Positions 7,977-16,186 of a stretch of 37,589 nucleotides of DNA are shown piece by piece. Made by a program: the position numbers and the translations under genes. The stretch is from Euryarchaeota archaeon SCGC AAA252-I15 (GTDB taxonomy: Archaea > Altiarchaeota > Altiarchaeia > IMC4 > SCGC-AAA252-I15). Numbering within the stretch: the stretch's first letter is position 1; each line of letters opens with the position of its first letter. The notes beneath the pieces were generated by a model. The model saw only the letters and a list, made by a program, of their open reading frames with translations. It was not told where the DNA came from and ran no database searches. The DNA lies in contig AQSC01000051.1 of NCBI GenBank assembly GCA_000402775.1, forward strand, positions 1 through 37,589. Direction: 5' to 3'.

Positions 7977-9572
7977 CTACTCTAATTCTACTTCTTTTCC
8001 CTCCTGGATTGCGGCTACGATTCTTTTCGCCGCGTGGGTTGTGCGCTTAAGCTTTAGGTTTCCGCCGGCGTTAACATGGCCGCTTGTGATGTACTCGCCG
8101 TCAATTGAAATCCGAACAGTCGTGTTTCTGAGTGCGGGCTCGTGAACAACAATCTGCTTTTTCGTTGAATAAACCCTGTCCTGACGCCTGCCCCTACCCC
8201 GGGGAGTCCCAGCCTTAACCTCAGAAATGGGGATTACGGCAACCTCCTCCCCAAAGGAATACAATTCGAACTCCGGCTTCCCGCTCTCAAAGTCCCTCAC
8301 CTGGATTACGGGGCGGGCGAGATCACTTTCAGTCATCCCGTGCGGCACCTTAACGGTCATTGAAAGCTCATAAACACTTTCGACGAAGCCAGCCCTGATG
8401 AAGATGAGCGTGTCTACGACGTGTGGAATTACGCCAAGCTCCACCCGGCCAACGAGACGTTGGATGGCGTCAATAGCCTTGGAAGCGTGCGTGACTCCGA
8501 CAAGACCCACACCCGCAAGACGCATGTCAGAAAAAACCTTGAAGTCGGAAGTCTTCCGAAGCTCGTCGTAAATCGTGTAATCAGGTCGCACTAAAAGCAA
8601 AAGATCGCCCGTCTTTTCCATGGAACCATCAAGTGGACCATACTGGGTAATATCCTCGTGGACTTGAAGGTCCCGGGGATGCTCCATAGTCTTTATAATC
8701 TTGCCCTTCCTCCGGTAGTGTTCAGCAAGGGCCTGGACGAAAGTGGTCTTTCCAGCACCCGGAGGGCCTGCGACAAAAACCCCTTCGGCGTGAGAATCCA
8801 AGCGGTCGACGAGTTTAGCCGAAAGACTGTAGTCAGACAACTTCGTCTTAACGAGAGGCTTGACGATAGTCATCTCCAATCCGTCAGAGAAGGGGGAGCG
8901 TGTGATGACAATCCTGTATTCGCGAAGCTGTATTACTGTCGCACCCTTTTCTTCAAGCTCGACATACCCCGAAGGATCCCTGTGAGCGCACTCGCAAACC
9001 TCCTTCACCTTCTCCTCAAGGTCGTTTCGAGAGATTTTCTCACCAATCTTTTCAAGTTTAACACTTCCAACAGAACCCTTCTTGGCATACACGCAAGTAT
9101 TCTCTTTAAGATGCAGCGACATCGTCTTACCGTCAAAAAGTGAGAAGACTGAAGGCTCCTTATCCCGCGTCTTCGGCTCAATAAATTTTACGGCAAGACC
9201 CCGAGATTCAGCCACTTGAGCCTGCACCCTATCAGCAGTTACAAAAAGCGCGTTTTTTTCCTCCGCGACATTTCGGATGATTTGGTCTACGCGACCAATA
9301 CCCGCGTGAAGTAAATCCGAGGGCTTGGGATGGTCTCCGGAAAAATTGACAATAAACTTCAATTCAAGTTTCAATTCCTGAAGCCTTTTAAGCTCCAAAA
9401 GACCGTCAAAACCCGTCTCCTTGCCATCATTAGCCTGAGCTTCAAGTTCCGCTACCACTGCGTTTGGAATGATTATTTCCAGCTCGGAACATTTAGTGTA
9501 TTCCCCCAGTACTTCCGTAATCCGCCCGTCAACGAGGACTGACGTGTCCGGTACAATAATTTTGGCTTCCAT
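7977..9572 (-). CDS. PIN domain-containing P-loop ATPase (PINc/VapC-type)
   Basis: This 531-residue protein combines an N-terminal PIN nuclease fold (IVPDTSVLVDG with D9, conserved acidic residue near 42, and VTADRVQAQVAE with D113) with a PilT/VirB11-like ATPase. The Walker A motif GPPGAGKTT is at about 269-277. DYTIYDELRKTSDF and LVGVTHASKAIDAIQRL are the acid and His-box equivalents. A basic, KH-like nucleic-acid-binding tail follows. The architecture is widespread and nearly archaea-specific; an RNA-processing or RNA-quality role is presumed but not established. ATG 9572 is separated by only 42 bases from the divergent HAD gene. The last 18 codons are duplicated 3 kb away at 5001-5058. 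Confidence 0.9.
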   Translation of the reverse strand: MEAKIIVPDTSVLVDGRITEVLGEYTKCSELEIIIPNAVVAELEAQANDGKETGFDGLLELKRLQELKLELKFIVNFSGDHPKPSDLLHAGIGRVDQIIRNVAEEKNALFVTADRVQAQVAESRGLAVKFIEPKTRDKEPSVFSLFDGKTMSLHLKENTCVYAKKGSVGSVKLEKIGEKISRNDLEEKVKEVCECAHRDPSGYVELEEKGATVIQLREYRIVITRSPFSDGLEMTIVKPLVKTKLSDYSLSAKLVDRLDSHAEGVFVAGPPGAGKTTFVQALAEHYRRKGKIIKTMEHPRDLQVHEDITQYGPLDGSMEKTGDLLLLVRPDYTIYDELRKTSDFKVFSDMRLAGVGLVGVTHASKAIDAIQRLVGRVELGVIPHVVDTLIFIRAGFVESVYELSMTVKVPHGMTESDLARPVIQVRDFESGKPEFELYSFGEEVAVIPISEVKAGTPRGRGRRQDRVYSTKKQIVVHEPALRNTTVRISIDGEYITSGHVNAGGNLKLKRTTHAAKRIVAAIQEGKEVELE

Positions 9573-9614
9573 TTACGCTAAACTTTATTCAAGAAACGGG
9601 TTAATAAGTAAACC

Positions 9615-10268
9615 ATGAACTTCGTGGCCTTCGATTTAGATGGCGTGCTCATAAACTCCAAGCAAGCTTACATAACGGCGTTTTCAAAGGCAATTAAAAT
9701 GCTCGGTGGAAAAACAGATGTGACAGAGCTTGCAGAGCCATTGGGAAGGCCGGTTCGGGAAGTCTTGGAAAATATCATCCCAGATTCAGAAGTAGATGTA
9801 AATGGATATGAAGACTTGGTAAAGGAGCTTGCTTCAAGGGACGACGTGATAGCCTCAATCCCAGTGAATCCAAAAGCCTTGGAAACCTTAGAAGCGATAA
9901 AGGCTCTGGAATCTTTTAAACTGGTTTTAGTTACAAACTCCGACGCAAATTTTACATTAAAGGTATTGAAGAAAAACTCTTTTTTTGATTTCTTTGACGA
10001 AGTGTTGACCGCGGATAAGAGGCCGATTCCAAAAGATGAAAGGCTTCGCAAGATTATAAAGAGATACAATTCAATCCCTTACGAATCTTTTTTTATTGGT
10101 GACCTACCCGCAGATATTTATGCTGCAAGGGAAGTCGGACTGAAAAGTATTGCAGTGTATAACAGCCTGTCTTGGGTGTACCCTGAAAAATGGAAAATTA
10201 TTGATGCCAAACCGGATTTTCTAGTAGAGGATTTGTGTGAGATTAGAAGTGTAATTACGCAGGAATAA
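9615..10268 (+). CDS. HAD-superfamily hydrolase, phosphoglycolate phosphatase-like
   Basis: All four HAD motifs are present in 217 residues: motif I FDLDGVLI (nucleophile D7, acid/base D9), motif II LVTNSDA at about 112, the motif III lysine around KRPIPKD (about 138), and motif IV IGDLPADIYAAREVG. A helical cap lies between motifs I and II. It should be a small-molecule phosphatase acting through an aspartyl-phosphate. The substrate cannot be told from sequence; phosphoglycolate and related sugar phosphates are typical. The start is close to leaderless. A short inverted repeat (TCGAC at 10270-10274, GTCGA at 10279-10283) follows the stop. Confidence 0.88.
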   Translation: MNFVAFDLDGVLINSKQAYITAFSKAIKMLGGKTDVTELAEPLGRPVREVLENIIPDSEVDVNGYEDLVKELASRDDVIASIPVNPKALETLEAIKALESFKLVLVTNSDANFTLKVLKKNSFFDFFDEVLTADKRPIPKDERLRKIIKRYNSIPYESFFIGDLPADIYAAREVGLKSIAVYNSLSWVYPEKWKIIDAKPDFLVEDLCEIRSVITQE

Positions 10269-10299
10269 TTCGACAATCGTCGATTTAAATTCGTGTTCG

Positions 10300-10308
10300 T
10301 ATATATAA
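10300..10308 (+). promoter_or_regulatory. TATA box for the mevalonate gene cluster
   Basis: TATATATAA at 10300-10308 is the best TATA box in the window. It predicts a transcript start near 10330, giving a roughly ten-base leader before ATG 10340. No other strong promoter is visible until 13658, so the four following genes are probably one transcript. Confidence 0.65.
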
Positions 10309-10339
10309 AGGAAGAAAGCATACGTTAGGTGTCCAACCC

Positions 10340-11029
10340 ATGGCAGAGGACTACATAGCCAACAAAATAGCAGGGGAAATAACCCTCTCAGAAAACCCCG
10401 GAAAAACCCTGAAAAAATGGAGGGAGATATTCGGGGAAAACCAAAAACAACTCGCAAGAGAAATAAACGTCACAGCATCAGTCGTATCAGACTACGAGAG
10501 CGGCAGACGGAAAAATCCAGGCACAACATACATAAAAAAAAGCGTTGAGGCATTGATAAGCCTGGACAAGAAAGCAGGAGGTGAGCTATCCCAAAGGCTG
10601 GAAAAACAAGGCAGGAGTTCGGCGATACTGGCTATAAGAGAGTTTTTAGAGCCGGTTGAGGCGAAAAAACTCGTCAAAAAAGTCAAAGGGAAAGTCGTTT
10701 GGGGTAAAACCTTGAAGAAGGAGATTTGGGGCATAACCGTTGTCGACAGCATCCAGGCGATACTCTCCCTGTCAGACCGGGAGTTCGCAGGGATCTACGG
10801 GTCGACTACGCAGCGGGCACTAGTGTTTACGAAAGTGCAAACCGGCAGGTCCCCGATGATCGCATTAAAGGTGACGCAACCGAAACCGGCAATGGTGGTG
10901 CTCCACGGCCTACAACCTGAAAACGTTGACAAGCTCGCCATAAAAATCGCGGAAATATCAAACACACCATTAATCGTTTCAGCCATAAAAGAGGAGGAAA
11001 AGCTCATCGAAAAGATTAGGGAATTATGA
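10340..11029 (+). CDS. XRE-type HTH transcriptional regulator linked to the mevalonate genes
   Basis: This 229-residue protein has a Cro/XRE helix-turn-helix at about residues 28-65 (WREIFGENQKQLAREINVTASVVSDYESGRRKNPG). A C-terminal domain of about 100 residues follows (IYGSTTQRALVFTKVQTGRSPMIALKV...), which may sense a ligand. Proteins of this type directly precede HMG-CoA synthase in many euryarchaea and are annotated as putative HTH-type regulators. Its TGA overlaps the HMG-CoA synthase ATG (ATGA), so it is co-translated with the first pathway enzymes. By inference it regulates isoprenoid lipid synthesis, perhaps by autoregulation; no clear palindromic operator is seen at its promoter. 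Confidence 0.85.
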   Translation: MAEDYIANKIAGEITLSENPGKTLKKWREIFGENQKQLAREINVTASVVSDYESGRRKNPGTTYIKKSVEALISLDKKAGGELSQRLEKQGRSSAILAIREFLEPVEAKKLVKKVKGKVVWGKTLKKEIWGITVVDSIQAILSLSDREFAGIYGSTTQRALVFTKVQTGRSPMIALKVTQPKPAMVVLHGLQPENVDKLAIKIAEISNTPLIVSAIKEEEKLIEKIREL

Positions 11030-12081
11030 TCATGACGAAGACTGGAATCGTTGGATACGGAGGATATCTCCCAAGGTATCGGATCAAGACTGAGGAGATA
11101 GCTAAAGCTTGGGGGGATGATGCGGAGAGAATAAAGAATGGTTTAATAGTCTATGAGAAGACCGTCCCCGCAATCGACGAGGACACTGCGACCATTTCCG
11201 TGGAGGCTTCCCGGTCGGCATTAATTCATGCGGGAATTGACCCCCAAAGGATTGGTGCGATTTACGTGGGATCGGAATCACACCCTTACGCAGTCAAGCC
11301 CACTGCAACAATCGTGGGGGAGGCAATATCCGCCACACCAGACCTTACTGCCGCCGACCTCGAATTCGCCTGCAAGGCAGGGACGGCTGGAATGCAGATT
11401 TGTATGGGAATGGTAAAATCAGGGCTAATCGAGTATGGCCTTGCAATCGGCGCAGACACGGCACAGGGAAAACCAGGAGACGCCCTCGAATACACGGCGT
11501 CAGCAGGGGGCGCGGCCTTCATTATCGGATCCGAAAAGATTCTAGCGGAAATAACCGATACTTATTCATACACGACCGACACCCCAGACTTTTGGAGGAG
11601 GGAAGGAGCGGAATACCCGACTCACGGAGGAAGGTTCACTGGAATGCCAGCATACTTCAAGCACATTACTAATGCCACGAAAAAAATATTAGAGAAAACC
11701 AAGCGTGAGCCGGAAGATTTCACTTACGCCGTCTTCCACCAACCCAACGGAAAATTCCCGCAGAAAGTGGCTAAAATACTGGGATTTACAAAAGAACAAA
11801 TCAAAGACAGTTTACTAACGCCCATTATCGGAAACACTTACTCAGGGTCAAGTCCTCTCGGACTCGTAAACGTGTTAGACAAAGCCAATGCAGGAGACCT
11901 CATCCTACTTTGCTCTTACGGATCAGGAGCGGGATCAGACGCATTTATTATCGAAGTCACCAAGGAAAACGAGAAAAACAGGAACCCAAACCCGCTTAAA
12001 AACTATATTGAAGACAAGATTTACGTCGACTATGTGACATACGCGAAATACAAGTCAAAAATCAAGGGGGTCTACAAGTAA
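11026..12081 (+). CDS. Hydroxymethylglutaryl-CoA synthase (archaeal type)
   Basis: It condenses acetyl-CoA with acetoacetyl-CoA to HMG-CoA, the second step of the mevalonate route to archaeal ether lipids. The 351-residue length and opening (GIVGYGGYLPRYRIKTEEIA) are those of the archaeal enzyme. The nucleophilic cysteine is C116 in LEFACKAGTAGMQ, and the catalytic histidine is in AVFHQPNGKFPQKVA; GNTYSGSSPLGL near residue 270 is the family's C-terminal motif. The start may be ATG 11026 (overlapping the regulator stop) or ATG 11032, which gives MTKTGIVGYGG. The next two genes encode its known partners: in archaea HMG-CoA synthase, thiolase and the DUF35 protein form one complex that channels acetoacetyl-CoA. 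Confidence 0.96.
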   Translation: MIMTKTGIVGYGGYLPRYRIKTEEIAKAWGDDAERIKNGLIVYEKTVPAIDEDTATISVEASRSALIHAGIDPQRIGAIYVGSESHPYAVKPTATIVGEAISATPDLTAADLEFACKAGTAGMQICMGMVKSGLIEYGLAIGADTAQGKPGDALEYTASAGGAAFIIGSEKILAEITDTYSYTTDTPDFWRREGAEYPTHGGRFTGMPAYFKHITNATKKILEKTKREPEDFTYAVFHQPNGKFPQKVAKILGFTKEQIKDSLLTPIIGNTYSGSSPLGLVNVLDKANAGDLILLCSYGSGAGSDAFIIEVTKENEKNRNPNPLKNYIEDKIYVDYVTYAKYKSKIKGVYK

Positions 12082-12087
12082 AAAAAA

Positions 12088-13251
12088 ATGACGCGCGTAG
12101 CAATCATCGGGGTTGGAATGACAGCCTTCGGAGAATTCTGGGAGAAAGGCCTTCGAGACCTGATAGTCGAAGCCGGAACCGCAGCAATCGCGGACGCGGG
12201 GATAGAGGGTGCGAAAATAGACGCAGGCTACGTCGGCTCCATGAGCCCGGGAAGATTCATCGAACAAGAGCATATTGGAGCGCTCGTAGCAGACTACGTC
12301 GGACTCACAGGGATTCCAGCAACCAGGGTTGAAGCCGCCTGCGCTTCGGGGGGTCTTGCACTAAGGCAAGCATACATTTCGATAAAAGCGGGAGTAAACA
12401 AGATTGTTGTGACAGGCGGAGTCGAGAAGATGACGGACGTGACAATCGACCGTGCAATGATCACTCTGGGAGGGGCAGGAGATCAGGAGTGGGAACTCTT
12501 CCACGGAGCAACATTCCCGGCCCTGTACGCTCTAATGGCTCGAAGGCACATGCTAGAGTATGGGACGACTGAAGAACAGCTTGCCGCGGTCGCGGTTAAA
12601 AATCACAAAAACGGGGCTTTAAATCCTAAAGCCCAATACCAATCTGAAGTGTCAATCAAGCAGGTTATGAATTCTTCCCCCGTAGCGACACCTCTTAAGC
12701 TTTTGGATTGTTCACCCATAACAGACGGAGCGGCAGTCGCGATTCTCGCCGATGAAAAGTCTGCGAAAAAATATTGTGAGAACCCGGTTTGGATTGACGC
12801 TTCAGCCCAAGCATCCGATACTCTCGCACTCCATGATAGGAAGAGCCTTTCCAGAATACAGGCGGCAATTCAGGCTGGAAAGATTGCTTACGAGCAGGCT
12901 AAGGTCAAACCGAAAGACATCGACTTCGCGGAAGTGCACGACTGTTTCACCATCGCCGAGATCATGGCCATTGAAGCGCTTGGATTCTGCAAGATGGGTG
13001 ATGGAGGCAAGTTCACTGAAGACGGGAACACAACTCGAGACGGCCGGATACCGGTGAATGCGAGCGGGGGGCTTAAGGCTAAAGGCCACCCCGTCGGAGC
13101 CACAGGTATCGCCCAAGCTGTCGAAGCAACACTCCAGCTTAGGGGGGAGGCGGAAAAACGCCAGATAAAGGACGCTGAAATCGGGCTCACCCATAATGTG
13201 GGTGGCTCGGGAGCAAGCTGCGTTGTACACATACTCAGGAGGGACGGTTAA
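12088..13251 (+). CDS. Acetyl-CoA acetyltransferase (acetoacetyl-CoA thiolase)
   Basis: It makes acetoacetyl-CoA from two acetyl-CoA, the first committed step of the mevalonate pathway. The 387-residue protein has the thiolase fold with nucleophile Cys in VEAACASGGLALRQAY (about residue 86), the histidine in EVHDCFTIAEI, the GGLKAKGHPVGATG motif with the second catalytic His near residue 340, and the C-terminal NVGGSGASCVVHILRR. The archaeal enzyme differs from bacterial PhaA/AtoB and is closer to the sterol-carrier-type thiolases. It starts six bases after the HMG-CoA synthase stop, with no Shine-Dalgarno site in the A-rich gap, and ends two bases before the DUF35 gene. Operon placement fits a fixed-ratio complex. 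Confidence 0.95.
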   Translation: MTRVAIIGVGMTAFGEFWEKGLRDLIVEAGTAAIADAGIEGAKIDAGYVGSMSPGRFIEQEHIGALVADYVGLTGIPATRVEAACASGGLALRQAYISIKAGVNKIVVTGGVEKMTDVTIDRAMITLGGAGDQEWELFHGATFPALYALMARRHMLEYGTTEEQLAAVAVKNHKNGALNPKAQYQSEVSIKQVMNSSPVATPLKLLDCSPITDGAAVAILADEKSAKKYCENPVWIDASAQASDTLALHDRKSLSRIQAAIQAGKIAYEQAKVKPKDIDFAEVHDCFTIAEIMAIEALGFCKMGDGGKFTEDGNTTRDGRIPVNASGGLKAKGHPVGATGIAQAVEATLQLRGEAEKRQIKDAEIGLTHNVGGSGASCVVHILRRDG

Positions 13252-13253
13252 AG

Positions 13254-13658
13254 ATGACTAAGGGACTTCCCATGCACTGGAGGCTCATACCGCAGAGATA
13301 CAACCTCCTTGGAAGCAAATGCGAAACCTGCAGCACACACTTTTTCCCGCAAAGACAAGTCTGCCCGAACTGCAGGAGGAAGGGAAAGCTCTCAGAGGTC
13401 GCGTATTCCGGCCGAGGAAAAATATTTTCATACACCGTCGTCCACGCCGCACCCCGAGGATTCGAATTCAAAAAACCTTATGTCTTGGCGATAGTAGAGC
13501 TTGAGGAAGGGCCTAAAGTCACGACCCAGATAGTCGACTGCAATCCAGGGGAAATTGAAATCGGAACTCCCGTAAAACTCGTCTTCAGACTAATCGAAGC
13601 CCGCGGAAAAGAAGACATAATAAAATACGGATACAAATTCAAAGTTGAAAGAAACTAA
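13254..13658 (+). CDS. DUF35 OB-fold/zinc-ribbon protein of the thiolase-HMG-CoA synthase complex
   Basis: This 134-residue protein has a rubredoxin-like zinc ribbon near its N-terminus (CETCSTHFFPQRQVCPNC, residues about 23-40) and then an OB fold (SEVAYSGRGKIFSYTVVHAAP...). It matches DUF35 (formerly DUF35_N plus OB). In methanogenic archaea the homologue bridges thiolase and HMG-CoA synthase and shares the CoA-binding site, without being an enzyme itself. Its place directly after those two genes supports the same role. Its TAA stop lies inside a 23-base duplication of the end of ftsZ. Confidence 0.92.
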   Translation: MTKGLPMHWRLIPQRYNLLGSKCETCSTHFFPQRQVCPNCRRKGKLSEVAYSGRGKIFSYTVVHAAPRGFEFKKPYVLAIVELEEGPKVTTQIVDCNPGEIEIGTPVKLVFRLIEARGKEDIIKYGYKFKVERN

Positions 13659-13678
13659 AGACTCTTAATATTCCAACT
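13656..13678. repeat. 23-base duplicate of the 3' end of ftsZ
   Basis: 13656-13678 matches 13765-13787, the last codons and stop of ftsZ, at 22 of 23 positions (TAAAGACTCTTAATATTCCA, then A or G, then CT). Both copies have the same orientation, 109 bases apart. On the minus strand each reads as WNIKSL-stop. Confidence 0.75.
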
Positions 13679-13697
13679 GAAACTTCAGAAAGTTTCA
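13678..13697. terminator. Hairpin between the convergent DUF35 and ftsZ genes
   Basis: TGAAACTT (13678-13685) and AAGTTTCA (13690-13697) form a perfect 8-base stem with loop CAGA. It lies between converging genes, 20 bases after the DUF35 stop and 67 bases after the ftsZ stop. A termination or RNA-end-protecting role is inferred; no T-run follows. Confidence 0.4.
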
Positions 13698-13763
13698 TCA
13701 TCAAAACGGAATGTGGAATCTATCAATACCACAATACATTACCTAAAAAAAAATAACCAGGAT

Positions 13764-14858
13764 TTAAAGACTCTTAATATTCCAGCTTTCGATTTCCTTG
13801 CTGTAGATGGAGGGTCCGTCACCCTCATCGAACGTTGTCTGAGCCCCGCCCAGGATGTTCGGGGATTTTATTCCAGTAAGAATTGCGATTACTTCAAGTT
13901 TGTCGGAAAGATTCGGGTTAACTCTCGCACCCCACGTTATTGTAGCCTGCGGGTCAAGCTCTTTCGTGATTTTTTCACCCACAGCATTGGCTTCGCCCAA
14001 AGTCATGTCGTTGCCGCCGGTAATGTGAATAAGAGCACCGGTCGCGCCCACATACCGAACATCAAGTAGAGGATGCTCTAAAGTGTTTTTCACTGCGTTG
14101 TCGACGCGGTCGGGCCCGTCACCGTCACCAACCGAAATAACCGCAACCCTGCCACCACCCATAACGGATTTTATGTCTGCGAAATCAAGGTTAATGAGGC
14201 TCGGCTCCTTAATGGTTTCAGTAATGCCTTTGACTGCGCGAGCGACAACTTCGTCGGCCACGCTAAAAGCCTTGTCCAAGGGGAGATTAGGGACATACTG
14301 GACTAGTTTGTTATTGTCGATTACGATTACCGTGTCTGCAACCCGCCTAAGCTTGTCAATACCGTCACGCGCCTTGTCAAGCCTGGCACGCTCAAGCGCG
14401 AACGGGAACGTGACGATCGCAACCACTATAGCGCCAGTCTCCTTGGCGATATCAGCGATAACGGGCGCAGAACCAGTGCCGGTTCCCCCGCCCATTCCCG
14501 CGCATAAAAACAATAAGTGAGTGTTATTCAAAACCTCTGCAAGCTCGTGGTGGCTGGATTCAGCAGCCTTCTCACCCAACTCCGGAAACCCGCCGGCACC
14601 CAAACCCCTCATAAGCTTGGCGCCAATCAAAACCTTCGTAATGTTACCCGGAAGCTTGGACAAATCCTGTTTGTCAGTGTTAACTGCAATAAGCTCGGCA
14701 CCATCAACACCTATATGGCAGAGCCGGTTAATAGTGTTGTTGCCTGCGCCACCAGTTCCAAGAACGACAATCTTTAAGTGCTCGGCCTCCGAGAATTCAT
14801 CGTAGACGCGCTTCTCCAAAGTGCCATGCTGAATAGCCGCATTCACGATAGAATCCAT
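13764..14858 (-). CDS. ftsZ: Cell division GTPase FtsZ
   Basis: FtsZ is the tubulin-like GTPase that forms the division ring. The 364-residue protein has the N-terminal nucleotide motif VVLGTGGAGNNTINRL, the tubulin signature AGMGGGTGTGSAP (about 118-130), and the T7 synergy-loop motif NLDFADIKSVM that completes the neighbouring subunit's GTPase site. Length and the N-terminal extension (about 28 residues before the GTPase fold) are typical of archaeal FtsZ1. The C-terminus lacks the bacterial conserved tail that binds FtsA/ZipA, as usual in archaea. No divisome partner is adjacent. The final codons are duplicated just downstream. Confidence 0.97.
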   Translation of the reverse strand: MDSIVNAAIQHGTLEKRVYDEFSEAEHLKIVVLGTGGAGNNTINRLCHIGVDGAELIAVNTDKQDLSKLPGNITKVLIGAKLMRGLGAGGFPELGEKAAESSHHELAEVLNNTHLLFLCAGMGGGTGTGSAPVIADIAKETGAIVVAIVTFPFALERARLDKARDGIDKLRRVADTVIVIDNNKLVQYVPNLPLDKAFSVADEVVARAVKGITETIKEPSLINLDFADIKSVMGGGRVAVISVGDGDGPDRVDNAVKNTLEHPLLDVRYVGATGALIHITGGNDMTLGEANAVGEKITKELDPQATITWGARVNPNLSDKLEVIAILTGIKSPNILGGAQTTFDEGDGPSIYSKEIESWNIKSL

Positions 14859-14917
14859 TGCTTAATTATTTCATCCGGGATATAAAAATAAAATAAAAAA
14901 GTAGGGTAAAAACCGGC

Positions 14918-14924
14918 TTTTAAA
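14918..14924 (+). promoter_or_regulatory. TATA box of the 7S RNA gene
   Basis: TTTTAAA centred at 14921 lies 26 bases before 14947, where the closing helix of the 7S RNA begins, exactly the usual archaeal spacing. Confidence 0.6.
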
Positions 14925-14946
14925 GGAGTTTTACCACAATCATAAT

Positions 14947-15221
14947 GGTGGACTAGGCTGGGGGGCTGGTCGTCCCCTGTTCCCTAAACCGACCTTACGA
15001 GGGGGCTGAAGCCTGCGAGGCGAGGAAACCTTATTGTTATTGGTCTGGGTTCCGACCGTGAGATTTCGTCTCACCGGATCGTCCATTTAAGCAACCGGGT
15101 CAGATTCGGAAGGAAGCAGCCCTAACTTTCATGGATGATGCTGGAGAGGTCGCGGAGTCGAGGAAGAATTCAGGACAAACCAAAGACAATACCGATTCTT
15201 CCACTCACAGGCATGTCCACC
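14947..15221 (+). ncRNA. Signal recognition particle 7S RNA
   Basis: The hallmark domain IV is clear: GTCAGATTCGGAAGGAAGCAG at about 15098-15117, with the GGAAGNAGC loop that binds SRP54. The ends pair as helix 1: GGTGGAC (14947-14953) with GTCCACC (15215-15221). Next to it, GCCTG/CAGGC and GAGGAA/TTCTTC build helix 5, and ATTGT/ACAAT continues it. The 5' domain has the archaeal GGGGGG...TCCCCTG pattern. About 275 bases is slightly short for an archaeal 7S RNA (often near 300). The RNA, with SRP19 and SRP54 encoded elsewhere, targets membrane proteins to the Sec channel. Confidence 0.93.
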
Positions 15222-15222
15222 A

Positions 15223-15290
15223 CAACTGTCACGCCCAGTTGACATGCGGGAGCGGCATGCGCTCGCTTTCGCTCGCTTAGCCCCCCTGAT
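15223..15290 (+). repeat. Hairpin-rich segment after 7S RNA, related to 24624-24680
   Basis: CAACT (15223-15227) pairs with AGTTG (15237-15241), followed by overlapping palindromes around GCATGC and CGCTCGC. The stretch aligns with 24624-24680: both begin CAACTGTCAC, share CATGCG, and have TCGCTTTCG at the same offset, with roughly 40 of 58 bases alike. It is outside helix 1 of the 7S RNA, so it is probably a separate element, possibly a terminator. Confidence 0.5.
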
Positions 15291-15295
15291 TATAT

Positions 15296-16150
15296 TCAAG
15301 CTAGTCCTGCTTTTTCTATGAGAGATTTCTCACGTTCCGTTCTTTGCCTGCCGAGTTCGGAAAGACGCTGGTTTCCGCTTGTGATTTCTTGAGCGAGCAG
15401 TGAGGTTTTAATACCAGTCGCCCTGTCTTGGGGAATCCGGTCTCCGACTCCGACTGAGGAGGCGCCTTCACACACGTTCTCAACCATAATAAGAAGGTTT
15501 TTTGTAGACTTGTGTTCAAGGCTGCGTGTAACAGTTTCTGTGAGAGAATCCCTAATCTGTTGAATTTCCATTTTCTGCCATAGATAAGAACCGATTAAGA
15601 TTCCTGCTGGAACCAGAAGGAACGGAGTTAAAGTAAGGAGTATAGATGGGACCATCATAAAAGGGTAATCTGGATTGAGAAATGCCGGGCCAGAATCTCT
15701 TAGACTAGTTAGTAGGTTAGTGGCAATCCCATAGGCTGAGACAAATCCAAGTGCTCCACCCCCAAGAGTTCCAGGATTAGAGGAATTATACTGTGAATCA
15801 AACCGCTCCTCAACCTGCTGCTCGCTTACAGGATTAGCAAGAGACTCCTTAAGCTCGTCTCGGACTACCGCAGGATTATCGATAACACGAGCCTTAAACT
15901 CTGTTTGACCTGCACGGTCGAGGGCGGCATCAAAACTAGCCGACTCGTCGGAAAGACGCCGTAGCTCGGAAACATCCTCACGGTAGAGAGGATTGTCTTC
16001 GTTGTCAAGTTGCCACTCGACGAATAGCCTGCGCTTTTCCTCGGAAGTAAGTTTCGGCTTAGGTATTTCTCCCGCACCCACTGTATGGTCCAAGGCCGGT
16101 GTGGAATGAGTCTTTGAAGTTGGCCTGCGCTCACCCCATTTAAACGTCAT
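15296..16150 (-). CDS. Two-TM membrane protein of unknown function
   Basis: No family recognised. Translation from ATG 16150 gives 284 residues; a TTG three bases earlier is unlikely. The N-terminal 130 residues are hydrophilic and highly charged (EEKRRLFVEWQLDNEDNP, DVSELRRLSDES) with some helical character. Two membrane helices follow (about 133-152 and 163-190: PFMMVPSILLTLTPFLLVPA). The last 90 residues are again hydrophilic and likely helical, ending in a charged coiled-coil-like stretch (LSELGRQRTEREKSLIEK). It sits between the 7S RNA and the Sec61-beta gene, in the same direction as the latter with a 37-base gap, so co-transcription with secretion functions is possible. Confidence 0.65.
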   Translation of the reverse strand: MTFKWGERRPTSKTHSTPALDHTVGAGEIPKPKLTSEEKRRLFVEWQLDNEDNPLYREDVSELRRLSDESASFDAALDRAGQTEFKARVIDNPAVVRDELKESLANPVSEQQVEERFDSQYNSSNPGTLGGGALGFVSAYGIATNLLTSLRDSGPAFLNPDYPFMMVPSILLTLTPFLLVPAGILIGSYLWQKMEIQQIRDSLTETVTRSLEHKSTKNLLIMVENVCEGASSVGVGDRIPQDRATGIKTSLLAQEITSGNQRLSELGRQRTEREKSLIEKAGLA

Positions 16151-16186
16151 CAACTAAGAATTAGGGTTTTTCCTAATTTAACTTCC

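Noticed and set aside
12802..13232. Antisense open frames opposite the thiolase gene
   Set aside because: They mirror the codon bias of thiolase on the other strand and have no start signals or recognisable domains.
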